Source: Candidatus Gastranaerophilales bacterium
Lineage (GTDB): Bacteria > Cyanobacteriota > Vampirovibrionia > Gastranaerophilales > Gastranaerophilaceae
DNA length: 64,000 nucleotides
NCBI GenBank assembly: GCA_910587245.1
Contig: CAJULX010000008.1
Coordinates: forward strand, 1-64,000
Direction of reading: 5' to 3'
Shown: piece after piece, positions 25,184-32,729 of the stretch
How the letters are laid out: the number at the start of each line of letters is the position of its first letter
Position numbering within the stretch: position 1 is the stretch's first letter
Program-made: the position numbers and the translations under genes
Notes under the pieces: generated by a model
Seen by the model: the letters and a program-made list of their open reading frames with translations, nothing else
Told to the model about the DNA's origin: nothing
Databases searched by the model: none

Positions 25184-26028
25184 TTTGAAGCCCTCTCATA
25201 GTTTGGAATATCAGCTGTGAAAGCCTGTACGCTTTTGCCTTGCGGTATAGCGATTGTTTTCGGTTTGTTAAAAAATGCTGTTTTTTGCTCACTGTTTGGA
25301 TAAATTTTTTCATAAACCCAGTTAAACTTATTTAAAACAGCATAATCGTTCTTATAAGTTTTCTTTTTAGATTCCTTATAGCTTGATAAAATCCCGATTG
25401 CTTTTTCAAAATCTTCATTTGATTCATAGATTTTTTTCAGCTTTTCAACATGTTCATCTGTTAAAAAAACATTTTGAAATTCGCCGTAAGTTTTCTTTTC
25501 TTTTTTTATTTCTTTTCTTTTATTTTTAGTATTTAGTTTTAATATATTAGTTTCAGTCGGGTTTTCCGTATCGGTTTTACCGACTCGGTTTAACCGTATC
25601 GGTTTTTCCGACTCGGTGCCGTTTTGAAATAAATCGCAAACTGTGTCACAGCTTGCTTTTAGTCTGTCTTCTTTTTTTGACCGATTCGGTTTTTCCGACT
25701 CGGTAAAATTATTTTCAGTTTTTGGTGTTTCGTAAATGTTATAAGTTGTGTTAAAATGCCCGTTTTCACCTCTTATTTTTTCAAGAACCAGATACCCGGT
25801 TTCTTGAAGTATTTTGATTGCGCTTAAAACGCTATCCCGTCCATCATTTGAAAGTGTTGCAAGCCCATTTATGGAAAAATTCCAATCCTCAGGCATTGCA
25901 AGCATAATACTTAAAAGCCCTTTTGCCTTTAAGGATAGTTTTTTATCGCTTAAATGGGCATTGCTTATGGTGGTGTATTTTCTATTTTTATGTACCCTGA
26001 AAATAACACCATTAGCTTGTTTTGTCAT
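25177..26028 (-). CDS. Phage replication initiator with winged-helix N-terminus
   Basis: A 283-residue protein. Residues 1-95 form the helix-turn-helix or winged-helix domain of phage replisome organisers (LSLKAKGLLSIMLAMPEDWNFSINGLATLSNDGRDSVLSAIKILQETGYL). The middle is linker-like with repeated SEKPxR peptides, encoded by origin-like DNA repeats. The C-terminus (KKIYESNEDFEKAIGILSSYKESKKKT...NKFNWVYEKIYP) resembles initiator/DnaD-like tails. Together with the loader gene it starts phage replication. Confidence 0.8.
   Translation of the reverse strand: MTKQANGVIFRVHKNRKYTTISNAHLSDKKLSLKAKGLLSIMLAMPEDWNFSINGLATLSNDGRDSVLSAIKILQETGYLVLEKIRGENGHFNTTYNIYETPKTENNFTESEKPNRSKKEDRLKASCDTVCDLFQNGTESEKPIRLNRVGKTDTENPTETNILKLNTKNKRKEIKKEKKTYGEFQNVFLTDEHVEKLKKIYESNEDFEKAIGILSSYKESKKKTYKNDYAVLNKFNWVYEKIYPNSEQKTAFFNKPKTIAIPQGKSVQAFTADIPNYERASKW
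25501..25704. other. Putative phage replication origin (iterons plus AT-rich tract)
   Basis: Three copies of the 19-mer TCGGTTTTTCCGACTCGGT (25571-25589 with one change, 25599-25617, 25686-25704), plus a fourth partial copy at 25557-25574, lie inside the initiator gene. Each contains an inverted TCGG/CCGA. A nearly pure A/T tract (25501-25550) adjoins the first copies. This matches lambda-type origins located within the initiator gene. The repeats also encode the SEKPxR peptides, so protein-level selection cannot be excluded. Confidence 0.65.
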
Positions 26029-26336
26029 TATTTACACCTTTCTTTTTTAGTCTTTTCCAGATAGCATTTTTTATATTCAAAATCAATTTCGTTATTTTGA
26101 ATAATCTCATTAAGTTTGTTATTGGTACGCAAAAAATAAGGTATTTCAATTACTTTTGTTTTCATTTCCTCTGCCCTGTATTTTTGCGCATAATATTCGC
26201 GTAAAAAGCTTATTTTTTCATAAGTCGATTTCATAAATGGAACCTTTATGCTGATTATTCTGGGTTTTGCAAGCCAATCTACAAAAATTTGAATTCCTTG
26301 GATTAGGGTATTTTTTATTAAATTTTTTAACGACAT
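26028..26336 (-). CDS. Early phage protein, unknown
   Basis: A 102-residue basic protein (MSLKNLIKNTLIQGIQIFVDWLAKPRI...). AGGAG precedes the ATG at 26336; the longer upstream frame would run through a terminator, so it is rejected. The stop overlaps the start of the initiator gene (TAATG). No family is recognised. Confidence 0.55.
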   Translation of the reverse strand: MSLKNLIKNTLIQGIQIFVDWLAKPRIISIKVPFMKSTYEKISFLREYYAQKYRAEEMKTKVIEIPYFLRTNNKLNEIIQNNEIDFEYKKCYLEKTKKERCK

Positions 26337-26364
26337 TGTTTTAACTCCTCTCGCTTTCTTTTTT

Positions 26365-26392
26365 AAAAAACCCGCACGAAAACCGGTGCGGG
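26365..26392 (-). terminator. Intrinsic terminator in early region
   Basis: CCCGCAC and GTGCGGG form a 7-bp stem with an 8-base loop, followed by T6 on the - strand. It separates the Cro/excisionase block from the replication operon and could be a target of antitermination. Confidence 0.75.
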
Positions 26393-26418
26393 TTTGCAAA
26401 ATTTCTTTTGCACATCAA

Positions 26419-26565
26419 TTAACTTTTCCTGCTCTGTTTACAGCTTTCAGCACAATTAAGGCCCCTTTTGGCTATTACAAGGCCATCCTTTAGAAGTTTA
26501 CGGACGGTTGCCCTACTCCGCATCAGTAGCCCGGCAAAGTTTTTTGAAAATCTGTCAGTTTTCAA
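26419..26565 (-). CDS. Possible small HTH-like peptide
   Basis: A 48-codon frame, starting at a TTG (26565), encodes KTDRFSKNFAGLLMRSRATV then RKLLKDGLVIAKRG and a Cys-containing end. The RSRATVRKLLKDG part looks like a recognition helix of an excisionase- or MerR-like domain. There is no good ribosome site, so it may be a decayed gene. Confidence 0.28.
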   Translation of the reverse strand: MKTDRFSKNFAGLLMRSRATVRKLLKDGLVIAKRGLNCAESCKQSRKS

Positions 26566-26673
26566 TTTGCCGGTTATGGTATGAAATTGTCAATGTGCAG
26601 ATATAGCTTTTAAGCTGCATTTTTAACGTGCAAAAATAGCCCGTAAATGCAAGCTCATTAATTCTTAAATTTT

Positions 26674-26961
26674 TTATGCCTTAATTGGTTTTAAATTGAA
26701 TTTGTTGGCAATAAGTTCTTCAGTATCTTCTTGTTCACATCCAAAATTTGTGTTTTCGTATTCGATAAATTTTTCCAAATTTATCAAATACTTTTTCCCA
26801 CTGCGCGTATGAACGATTTTTTTGTCTTTTGCAAGCTCTCTGATATAATGCTTGGCACGTCCTGTCACCTTAGCAGTTTCTTCAATAGTTAACATTATTG
26901 GAATTTTTAAACCCGCAAACACCTTATTCTTTGGAAAGGAAATTACATTATCTTTTTCCAT
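26674..26961 (-). CDS. Excisionase-like HTH protein
   Basis: A 95-residue protein with a MerR/excisionase-type HTH_17 domain: MLTIEETAKVTGRAKHYIRELAKDKKI, followed by TRSGKKYLINLEKFIEYEN. Such small proteins act as excisionases or early regulators. The start overlaps the stop of the Cro-like gene by 14 bases. The C-terminal 20 residues are polar. Confidence 0.65.
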   Translation of the reverse strand: MEKDNVISFPKNKVFAGLKIPIMLTIEETAKVTGRAKHYIRELAKDKKIVHTRSGKKYLINLEKFIEYENTNFGCEQEDTEELIANKFNLKPIKA

Positions 26962-27163
26962 TATTCACCTCAGATTTTTCAAATAATTTTTGTAAATCGT
27001 TAACTTTAAAAATCTCTGCAATCTTAATTGCCTCGGGCAATGTAAAGTCTGTTTTATTCCCAAGTTTGGCACGCAACGTGCGCGGTTTCATATCAACTTG
27101 TTTAGCTAAATCAGCAATAGACCAGCCATTTCTCGCCATTTCTGCTTTTAAATTCCTATACAT
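26948..27163 (-). CDS. Cro-like XRE HTH regulator
   Basis: A 71-residue HTH_XRE protein: MARNGWSIADLAKQVDMKPRTLRAKLGNKTDFTLPEAIKIAEIF. It is the first gene transcribed leftward from the divergent regulatory region and has GAGGAG close to the ATG. By position it is the Cro counterpart of the repressor at 27394. Confidence 0.75.
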   Translation of the reverse strand: MYRNLKAEMARNGWSIADLAKQVDMKPRTLRAKLGNKTDFTLPEAIKIAEIFKVNDLQKLFEKSEVNNGKR

Positions 27164-27186
27164 ATCTCCTCGTTGTGTTTTTTATG

Positions 27187-27215
27187 ATAACAATGTGCTT
27201 AATAATTTTTTACAA
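27187..27215 (-). promoter_or_regulatory. Putative leftward early promoter
   Basis: On the - strand TTGTAA (27215-27210) and TGTTAT (27192-27187) are 17 bases apart, 24 bases upstream of the Cro-like gene. Direct ACAATGTG motifs (27190-27197, 27212-27219) overlap it and may be operator half-sites. Confidence 0.45.
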
Positions 27216-27304
27216 TGTGTTTTTTATAACATACTTGATGGGAATAACATTAGCAGGTTGTTTTAATTTTGTCAATAATGTAATTTTAAACACATATATG
27301 TACG

Positions 27305-27334
27305 CTTAATAATGTCATTAATGACATTATTAAG
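27305..27334. promoter_or_regulatory. Perfect 30-bp palindrome, likely operator
   Basis: CTTAATAATGTCATT and its exact inverse complement meet with no spacer. It lies between the Cro-like and CI-like genes and directly beside the rightward promoter, which is where a lysogeny operator belongs. The half motif AATGT recurs in the leftward promoter. Confidence 0.65.
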
Positions 27335-27336
27335 TC

Positions 27337-27365
27337 TTTACAAAATACTAATATATGCTTTAATA
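27337..27365 (+). promoter_or_regulatory. Putative repressor promoter
   Basis: TTTACA (27337-27342) and TTAATA (27360-27365) are 17 bases apart, immediately downstream of the 30-bp palindrome and 28 bases upstream of the repressor gene. The -10 element is a weak match. Confidence 0.4.
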
Positions 27366-27393
27366 GTTTTAGTAAAAAGAAAAGGTAAACCCT

Positions 27394-27765
27394 ATGGATG
27401 AGCAGATTTTAAATAATCTAAGCATGAGGATTATTTATTATAAAAAAAAGTTCAAATTAACAAATGACATTATTGCTGAGCGTTCAGGCTTGCCAGTGAC
27501 TACCATAAGTAGAATTACATCAGGGCAAACAAAATCACCAAAACTTGAAAATGTAAGAAAAATTGCCGAGGCAATTGGATGTACCCTAAATGATTTGATA
27601 TCTGAAACATATTATTCAAATGAAGAAACTAGCGAACTGGCGCAAGAAATACATGATAATCCGGATTTAAGAATTTTACTTGATGCAAGCAAAAATTTAA
27701 AACCTGAAGATTTAAAAGCAGTGATTGATATAGCAAATAGAATTAAGGGGAATTATAGAGAATAA
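27394..27765 (+). CDS. CI-like XRE repressor
   Basis: A 123-residue repressor. Residues 5-60 are an HTH_XRE domain (IIYYKKKFKLTNDIIAERSGLPVTTISRITSGQTKSP). The C-terminal part (LRILLDASKNLKPEDLKAVIDIANRIKGN) resembles the oligomerising tail of Firmicute-type phage repressors and lacks a peptidase domain. AAAAGG precedes the ATG. Its partner downstream is an ImmA-like HELAH protein, which may remove it. Confidence 0.8.
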   Translation: MDEQILNNLSMRIIYYKKKFKLTNDIIAERSGLPVTTISRITSGQTKSPKLENVRKIAEAIGCTLNDLISETYYSNEETSELAQEIHDNPDLRILLDASKNLKPEDLKAVIDIANRIKGNYRE

Positions 27766-27779
27766 AAGGGGAGAAAGGA

Positions 27780-27998
27780 ATGGTAGAAAACATTACAACT
27801 GTATATAGGAATCTGCCGCACAATGTTTCAGCTTTTACAATGCACAATGCTGCAGATGATTGGTACACAATAGTTTTAAACAGTAGACAAAGTTACAATA
27901 CTTTACAAAAATCTTTCAAGCATGAGCTGGCCCATATTCAAAACAAAGATTTTGAATTAGATAAAGACATTGAAATAATCGAGTGTTGCACTCATTAA
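27780..27998 (+). CDS. Mini ImmA/IrrE-like metallopeptidase
   Basis: A 72-residue protein with the zinc motif HELAH (residues 48-52) after SYNTLQKSFK, as in ImmA/IrrE peptidases that cleave phage or ICE repressors. It is about half of the usual length, and little follows the motif beyond ELDKDIEIIE. The gene starts 15 bases after the repressor stop and overlaps no essential site. It could be a minimal anti-repressor or a truncated remnant. Confidence 0.6.
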   Translation: MVENITTVYRNLPHNVSAFTMHNAADDWYTIVLNSRQSYNTLQKSFKHELAHIQNKDFELDKDIEIIECCTH

Positions 27999-28012
27999 AA
28001 AAGGAATTTAAA

Positions 28013-28681
28013 ATGAAAACTTGCGAAAAATGTAATTGTGTATATGATGATAGCTTTAAACAATGCCCGAAGTGTGCAGGCATACCGCTTTTTGATAAAT
28101 ACAATATCCTAATGGGTGGCGCAGCACTTTCGTTATTTGGCGGAATTATTCTGATTTTCATAAATTTTAAAATTGCTCTGCTTGCTTTTGCTGTATTTAT
28201 AGCAATTTGCATCATAGTGCACAAAGAATACCCCGAAGTGATGAAAAGAGCAGCTGAGGCGCAGAATAAAACTGTTGCGGCTATTTCAAAAAAGTTTTCA
28301 ATTATCCATATTGAAGGGATTAAAAACACAGACCAAAATCAAAAATGCACCCTGAAGGTTAATTCTGAATATTTGAGTTTTGAAGATAACAAAGAAAATT
28401 GTATTGAATTAATAAAACTTTCCAATATTAAAAACCTTTGTATATTGGAAGAAATCGAACAGGCACAGAAAAATAAATCCACAATCGGGCGTGCTGTTGT
28501 TGGAGGTTTATTACTCGGGCCGGTTGGTGCAATTGTGGGCGGATTAAGCAGTTTAAACCCTACAATGGTTGAAAATAAAAAATATTATCTTGAAATTAAA
28601 ACCTCAGGCAACCCTGATATTATAATTACATCTGACAATAAGACATTAAGAAATATAAAGGATGCTATTTTAGTAAAATAG
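28013..28681 (+). CDS. Zinc-ribbon membrane protein of lysogeny block
   Basis: A 222-residue protein. It begins with a zinc ribbon (CEKCNCVY...CPKC), then two hydrophobic segments (ILMGGAALSLFGGIILIFIN and ALLAFAVFIAICIIV), then a soluble domain with a Gly-rich GGLLLGPVGAIVGG loop and a PH/SHOCT-like C-terminus. The ATG at 28013 has AAGGAA upstream. Genes between repressor and integrase in prophages often affect superinfection; that is only a guess here. Confidence 0.6.
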   Translation: MKTCEKCNCVYDDSFKQCPKCAGIPLFDKYNILMGGAALSLFGGIILIFINFKIALLAFAVFIAICIIVHKEYPEVMKRAAEAQNKTVAAISKKFSIIHIEGIKNTDQNQKCTLKVNSEYLSFEDNKENCIELIKLSNIKNLCILEEIEQAQKNKSTIGRAVVGGLLLGPVGAIVGGLSSLNPTMVENKKYYLEIKTSGNPDIIITSDNKTLRNIKDAILVK

Positions 28682-28697
28682 TTTTAAAAGGTAGATT

Positions 28698-29939
28698 ATG
28701 GCAAATATTGAGGCCCGCAAAGATAAAGACGGGAATATTGTATCGTATCGTATTAAAGTATTCAAAGGGCGTAATAGTGAAGGTAAGCGCATTAAGCCCG
28801 ATATGATGACTTGGAAAGTTCCGCAAGGCTGGAGCGAAAAAAAGATACAAAAAAAATTAAATGAAATTGCCACAATTTTTGAAAATGAAAGCAAGAAAGG
28901 CTTAATAGTAAATAATCATCAAACCTTCAGTGCCTATGCTGAATATGTATTAAAATTAAAAGAACAAAACGGCGTGAAACACAAGACCATTGAATCTTAT
29001 AAAAATTTGCTTGAACGGATAAATATTGCTATTGGACATTTCAAAATCAAAGATTTAAAACCGCAGCATTTAAATGATTTTTATACACAACTTGCACAAG
29101 ACGGAATGAATCTAACTACTGGCGGAAAACTGAGTGCAAAGACAATAAAAGAGCATCATAATGTAATTAACACTATATTGAAGCAAGCTGAAAAAGAAAT
29201 GCTTGTTCTATACAACGCAGCAGCAAAATCAAGTCCGCCCAAAAATAAAAAGAAAAAGGTTGATATTGCGGATACACTTGAAACTGAAGAAATAAAAACA
29301 ATTTTTGAAATATTAGAGCAAGAACCATTTAAATGGCGAATGGTTATACAGTTATTGGCTGCTTCGGGATGCAGGCGCGGGGAAATACTTGGTTTAAAAT
29401 GGGAAAATGTTGATTTTAGAAATAATCAAATTTTTATCAATAATAATTCACTATATACAAAAGAAAAAGGCATATATGAAGAAACTCCAAAAACAGAGAG
29501 TTCCATACGTTATATAGCAATACCTGTTAAAACAATGAAGCTTTTAAAACAATATCGTAAATTGTATTTAAAACAAAAAATAGCAATGGGTAACAAGTGG
29601 ATTGAGAAGGATTTCATCTTTACGCAAGAAAACGGATTACCAATGCATCCGGATTCACCAACTGGTTACTGTGTAAAATTGCAGAAAAAATACAATGAAT
29701 TAATTGCGGAAAAAAATAAAAAGCTACCACGAAATAAGAAAAAAAGGGAAATTCATATATCGCCGCATATTTTTAGGCATTCGCAGGCAAGCATCTTAAT
29801 TTATCTTGGAGTTGATCCTGTTACTGTAAGTAAAAGATTGGGACACGCACAAGTTAGCACTACTAGCGATATATATAGCCATATTATGCAAAAAGCAGAC
29901 CAAGAAAGCGCAGATAAGCTAGATAGAATTTTTGGATAA
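28698..29939 (+). CDS. Tyrosine recombinase integrase
   Basis: A 413-residue phage integrase. The N-terminal part is an AP2-like arm-binding domain (YRIKVFKGRNSEGKRIKPD...), then a SAM-like core-binding domain (FSAYAEYVLKLKEQNGVKHKT). The catalytic domain shows R in SGCRRGEILGLKW, HIFRHSQAS (H-x-x-R) and the tyrosine in TSDIYSHIM. It lies next to the tRNA-Arg half site and arm-type repeats. It would integrate and excise the phage. Confidence 0.93.
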   Translation: MANIEARKDKDGNIVSYRIKVFKGRNSEGKRIKPDMMTWKVPQGWSEKKIQKKLNEIATIFENESKKGLIVNNHQTFSAYAEYVLKLKEQNGVKHKTIESYKNLLERINIAIGHFKIKDLKPQHLNDFYTQLAQDGMNLTTGGKLSAKTIKEHHNVINTILKQAEKEMLVLYNAAAKSSPPKNKKKKVDIADTLETEEIKTIFEILEQEPFKWRMVIQLLAASGCRRGEILGLKWENVDFRNNQIFINNNSLYTKEKGIYEETPKTESSIRYIAIPVKTMKLLKQYRKLYLKQKIAMGNKWIEKDFIFTQENGLPMHPDSPTGYCVKLQKKYNELIAEKNKKLPRNKKKREIHISPHIFRHSQASILIYLGVDPVTVSKRLGHAQVSTTSDIYSHIMQKADQESADKLDRIFG

Positions 29940-29944
29940 AAAAT

Positions 29945-30078
29945 GGGTGACTTTTGGGTGACAAAATTATAAAAAGTCACCTAAAAACGCAAAAATTATA
30001 AAAAATTACAAGAAGTGCAAAAGCTAAAAACGCCATTATATAGCTAATCATCAAAAATTATAAAAAATTACAAGAAGT
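29945..30078. repeat. Direct and inverted repeats beside integrase (arm sites)
   Basis: A 26-bp direct repeat of A/T-rich sequence ending TTACAAGAAGT occurs at 29991-30016 and 30053-30078. Upstream, GGTGACTTTT (29946-29955) is inverted as AAAAGTCACC. Such repeats between integrase and the core site are typical arm-binding sites; the inverted pair could instead be a terminator for integrase. Confidence 0.6.
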
Positions 30079-30089
30079 AAAATTTATAA

Positions 30090-30131
30090 CTACGAACCAA
30101 AAGGTCGGGGGTTCGAATCCCTCCAGGCGCG
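30090..30131 (+). tRNA. 3' half of tRNA-Arg(ACG): prophage attachment site
   Basis: From the anticodon loop CTACGAA onward the sequence folds as the 3' half of tRNA-Arg(ACG): anticodon stem strand CCAAA, variable loop AGGTC, T arm GGGGG-TTCGAAT-CCCTC, acceptor strand CAGGCGC and discriminator G. The bases before the loop (TTTATAA) do not pair, so the 5' half is missing and the phage ends here. Integration within the anticodon loop is typical of tyrosine integrases. Confidence 0.85.
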
Positions 30132-30142
30132 AATTAACCATT

Positions 30143-30166
30143 CCTCCATCATAGGAGGTTTTTGTT
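30143..30166 (+). terminator. tRNA-Arg terminator (host)
   Basis: CCTCC and GGAGG form a stem with a 6-base loop followed by TTTTTGTTTT on the + strand, 12 bases after the tRNA half. It marks the true end of the tRNA transcript and the first host sequence beyond the prophage. It meets the end of dxs. Confidence 0.65.
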
Positions 30167-31924
30167 TTATACCTTTGCTTTTATTATTTTTTGTATATCA
30201 TCCAAAATTAAATCTGTATTCAGGTGATATCTTTGATAAAGTTCATTAACGGGCACTCTGTCCGTAAATTCTTTATCGGCGCCGAAATTCAAAACCTTCA
30301 TATCCGAATTTCCATAATATCTTGAAATTTTTTCGCCAAAACCGCCGGATAAACACCCATCTTCAAGCGTTATTACAATTTCATGCCTGTTTTTTAAATT
30401 ATCAAGCATATCCTCATCAACCCCTGTTAAAAATAAAGGATTTATAACTGTAGGTTTAAAGCCGAATCTTTGTTCAACTGCTTTTGAAACCTTAAGCCCG
30501 AGGTGATAAAAATTTCCTGCCCCTATAATTGCGATTTTTTCACCACTTTGCGTAATTTTGAATTTATTTAATTTTGAATAATCCGTACCATCTTTTATCC
30601 CTGTTGATATAAAGTTACCGAAAGGCACCCTTATTCCTACGGGGTGTTCATTTTGCTCCAATGACCACTCAAGCATTCTTAAATATTCTTCCTTGCAGGT
30701 TGGTGCAAGATATACCATATTTGGTATATTGCTGATTAACGGAATGTCAAAAGTTCCAAGATGCGTACAATCTGCGCCTGAAATTGCACCCCAGTGAATT
30801 AAAAGCGTAACGGGAGATTTATTTAAACATAAATCTTGTGAAAGCTGGTCATATGTTCTTTGAATAAAAGAGCTCATAACGGCAAGCACAGGCTTTGCTC
30901 CCTGTTTTGCAAGAGCTGAAGCATAAGCTACGGCGTGTTCTTCCGCAATTCCTGTATCAGTATACTGCTTGCCCAGTTTTTCTCTAAATTCCTTGGTAAA
31001 TCCGTAAGCACCGGGTGTTGCGGGACTTATCGCTATAATATTTTTATCTTCTTTCGCTTTTTTTAAAATAAAATCTGTTGTAATTGTATTATAATTTTCA
31101 CCCGCAGGTGTGTTTGAAACTTTGTCGAGTGTCCCGGGTAAAATCCAGTGGTATGCTTCCTTGTTTGTTTCGGCGCATTTAAGCCCGCAGCCCTTTAATG
31201 TTTTAATATGCAAAACCGTAGGTTTATTTGTGTCTTTTACCTTTTTAAAAGCTTTAACCATAGCCTGAATATCATTTCCCTTATCTTCGTAATAATATTC
31301 AAATCCGAGGCTTTTAAAGAAATTCAGTTCGGCTTTTCCTTTTGTATCTCTTAAAAGTTTAAGATTTTGATACAATCCGCCTGCATTTTCCGCTATAGAC
31401 ATATCGTTATCGTTTATTACTATTATTATATTGCTGTTTAAAACTGCGGCATTGTTTAAACCTTCATATGCTTCGCCGCCTGAAAGCGAGCCGTCGCCGA
31501 TAAGTGCAAGCACGTTTTCATCTCTGCCTGCTAAATCTCTTGCTTTTGCAACTCCTGCAGCAAGGCTTACCGATGTTGATGTGTGTCCTACCTTAAAAAG
31601 ATCGCAGGCTGATTCTTCAGGTGCCGTGTATCCTGTAAATATATTGTATTTCTCAGGGTTTGTAAATCCTTCTTTTCTTCCGGTTAAAATTTTATGCGGG
31701 TAACATTGATGTGAAACATCAAATACAATCTTATCTTTAGGGCAATTAAATACATAATGCATTGCAATTGTTGCTTCCACTATTCCAAGATTAGGTCCGA
31801 GGTGTCCGCCCGTTGTGTTTACCTTTTTTATAATTAATTCCCTGATTTCATCCGCAAGTGTGTTTAATTCATTAATTGAAAGCTGTTTTAAATCATCAGG
31901 CATGTTTACTCTGTCTAAAATCAT
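30167..31924 (-). CDS. dxs: 1-deoxy-D-xylulose-5-phosphate synthase
   Basis: A 585-residue thiamine diphosphate enzyme joining pyruvate and glyceraldehyde 3-phosphate at the start of the MEP isoprenoid pathway. Motifs are HQCYPHKILTGR near residue 80, GHTSTSVSLAAG, the cofactor motif GDGSLSGGEAYEGLNNA, NDNDMSI, and the C-terminal transketolase part with YGNSDMKVLNFGADKEF. It is a little shorter than most DXS (about 620), and KEAYHWILPG departs from the usual His-rich loop, so a DXS-like paralogue is possible. AAAGGA precedes the ATG. Confidence 0.87.
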   Translation of the reverse strand: MILDRVNMPDDLKQLSINELNTLADEIRELIIKKVNTTGGHLGPNLGIVEATIAMHYVFNCPKDKIVFDVSHQCYPHKILTGRKEGFTNPEKYNIFTGYTAPEESACDLFKVGHTSTSVSLAAGVAKARDLAGRDENVLALIGDGSLSGGEAYEGLNNAAVLNSNIIIVINDNDMSIAENAGGLYQNLKLLRDTKGKAELNFFKSLGFEYYYEDKGNDIQAMVKAFKKVKDTNKPTVLHIKTLKGCGLKCAETNKEAYHWILPGTLDKVSNTPAGENYNTITTDFILKKAKEDKNIIAISPATPGAYGFTKEFREKLGKQYTDTGIAEEHAVAYASALAKQGAKPVLAVMSSFIQRTYDQLSQDLCLNKSPVTLLIHWGAISGADCTHLGTFDIPLISNIPNMVYLAPTCKEEYLRMLEWSLEQNEHPVGIRVPFGNFISTGIKDGTDYSKLNKFKITQSGEKIAIIGAGNFYHLGLKVSKAVEQRFGFKPTVINPLFLTGVDEDMLDNLKNRHEIVITLEDGCLSGGFGEKISRYYGNSDMKVLNFGADKEFTDRVPVNELYQRYHLNTDLILDDIQKIIKAKV

Positions 31925-31972
31925 AATATTTCCTTTATTGTCTTTTAATAAAGGAATTTTATTATATGGAGT

Positions 31973-32158
31973 CTACTCCAAGTCAAGACCCTCCTGCGAT
32001 TCAAGTGCCCCCTCTTTCATAAGTTTAAGGTAAGTGATAAACCTTTTTTCGGCGTATATTTCCATTAAAACGCCCACCGCATGTTTAATTTCATCTTCAA
32101 GAAGCTCCAGCTTGTTATCCATAATATTTTCTATGTGTTCAATATAGTCTTTGTTCAT
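31973..32158 (-). CDS. Small coiled-coil protein, family shared with 45370
   Basis: A 61-residue helical protein (ELLEDEIKHAVGVLMEIYAEKRFITYLKL) without a signal or membrane segment. It aligns without gaps to the protein at 45370-45525 over about 33 residues with roughly 14 identities, and both pairs keep L-E at the start and Y-L near the end. Function unknown. It is divergent from the XRE gene at 32269, across direct-repeat operators. Confidence 0.6.
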   Translation of the reverse strand: MNKDYIEHIENIMDNKLELLEDEIKHAVGVLMEIYAEKRFITYLKLMKEGALESQEGLDLE

Positions 32159-32225
32159 TTTTATTCCTTTCTTTAATTTTTGTTAATGTTTTATTCTAAT
32201 TACAAAACAAATTGTAGTATTATTA

Positions 32226-32259
32226 GAACATAATGTCAATATTCTGAACAAAATGTTAA
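32226..32259. promoter_or_regulatory. Direct-repeat operator
   Basis: GAACATAATGTCAA (32226-32239) and GAACAAAATGTTAA (32246-32259) are 20 bases apart, two helical turns, in the divergent region just upstream of the XRE gene. They probably bind its product. Confidence 0.5.
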
Positions 32260-32268
32260 ATTAAGAAT

Positions 32269-32478
32269 ATGATTTTAAACAAACTCTCTGAAATAATGGG
32301 AAGAAAAAGAATAAAAATGTCCGAACTTGCAAGAATGACAGGGCTTGCAAGAAGTACGGTATTTGAACTTTATTATGACAATACCAAGGTTTTAAAACTT
32401 GAAACCCTGAATAAAATTTGCTGGGCACTTGAATGCAAGGTTGAAGATATTCTTGAATATATTCCCGATGAAGAATAA
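32269..32478 (+). CDS. XRE/Cro-type regulator
   Basis: A 69-residue HTH_XRE protein (KMSELARMTGLARSTVFELYYDNTKVLKLETLNKICWALECKVEDILEY). It is the size of YozG/Cro-like regulators found on many genomes. It ends close to the S4-domain gene on the other strand. The direct repeats upstream suggest autoregulation and control of the small protein gene 31973. Confidence 0.78.
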   Translation: MILNKLSEIMGRKRIKMSELARMTGLARSTVFELYYDNTKVLKLETLNKICWALECKVEDILEYIPDEE

Positions 32479-32480
32479 CT

Positions 32481-32729
32481 TTATTCTTCAATAATCTCAT
32501 AAAGGCTTGAAGCCTCATTTATTGAAACATTCCCTGTCGGGATTTTTAAAACACGTGCTTTTAAAACCCTTGTTTTATATTCAATCATTATAATATCGTT
32601 TTCTTTCAGCTGTTTTGCCGGTTTTGCAGGGTTATTGTTTACAAAAACCCTTGCCATATCACATACTTCGTTTGCAACGCTTCTTCTTTTTATTATTCTT
32701 GAAACCTTTAAAAATTTATCAAGCCGCAT
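32481..32729 (-). CDS. S4-domain RNA-binding protein, RqcP/YabO-like
   Basis: An 82-residue S4-domain protein (MRLDKFLKVSRIIKRRSVANEVCDMARVFVN...AKQLKENDIIMIEY). RqcP-like proteins bind 23S rRNA and assist the ribosome-associated quality-control pathway with RqcH. The start overlaps the stop of the PfkB kinase by one base. The function rests on length and domain match; other short S4 proteins are possible. Confidence 0.8.
   Translation of the reverse strand: MRLDKFLKVSRIIKRRSVANEVCDMARVFVNNNPAKPAKQLKENDIIMIEYKTRVLKARVLKIPTGNVSINEASSLYEIIEE

Noticed and set aside
26401..26672. Possible tRNA or other RNA gene in the early gap
   Set aside because: No cloverleaf or conserved arms could be drawn; only a weak 48-codon frame is present.
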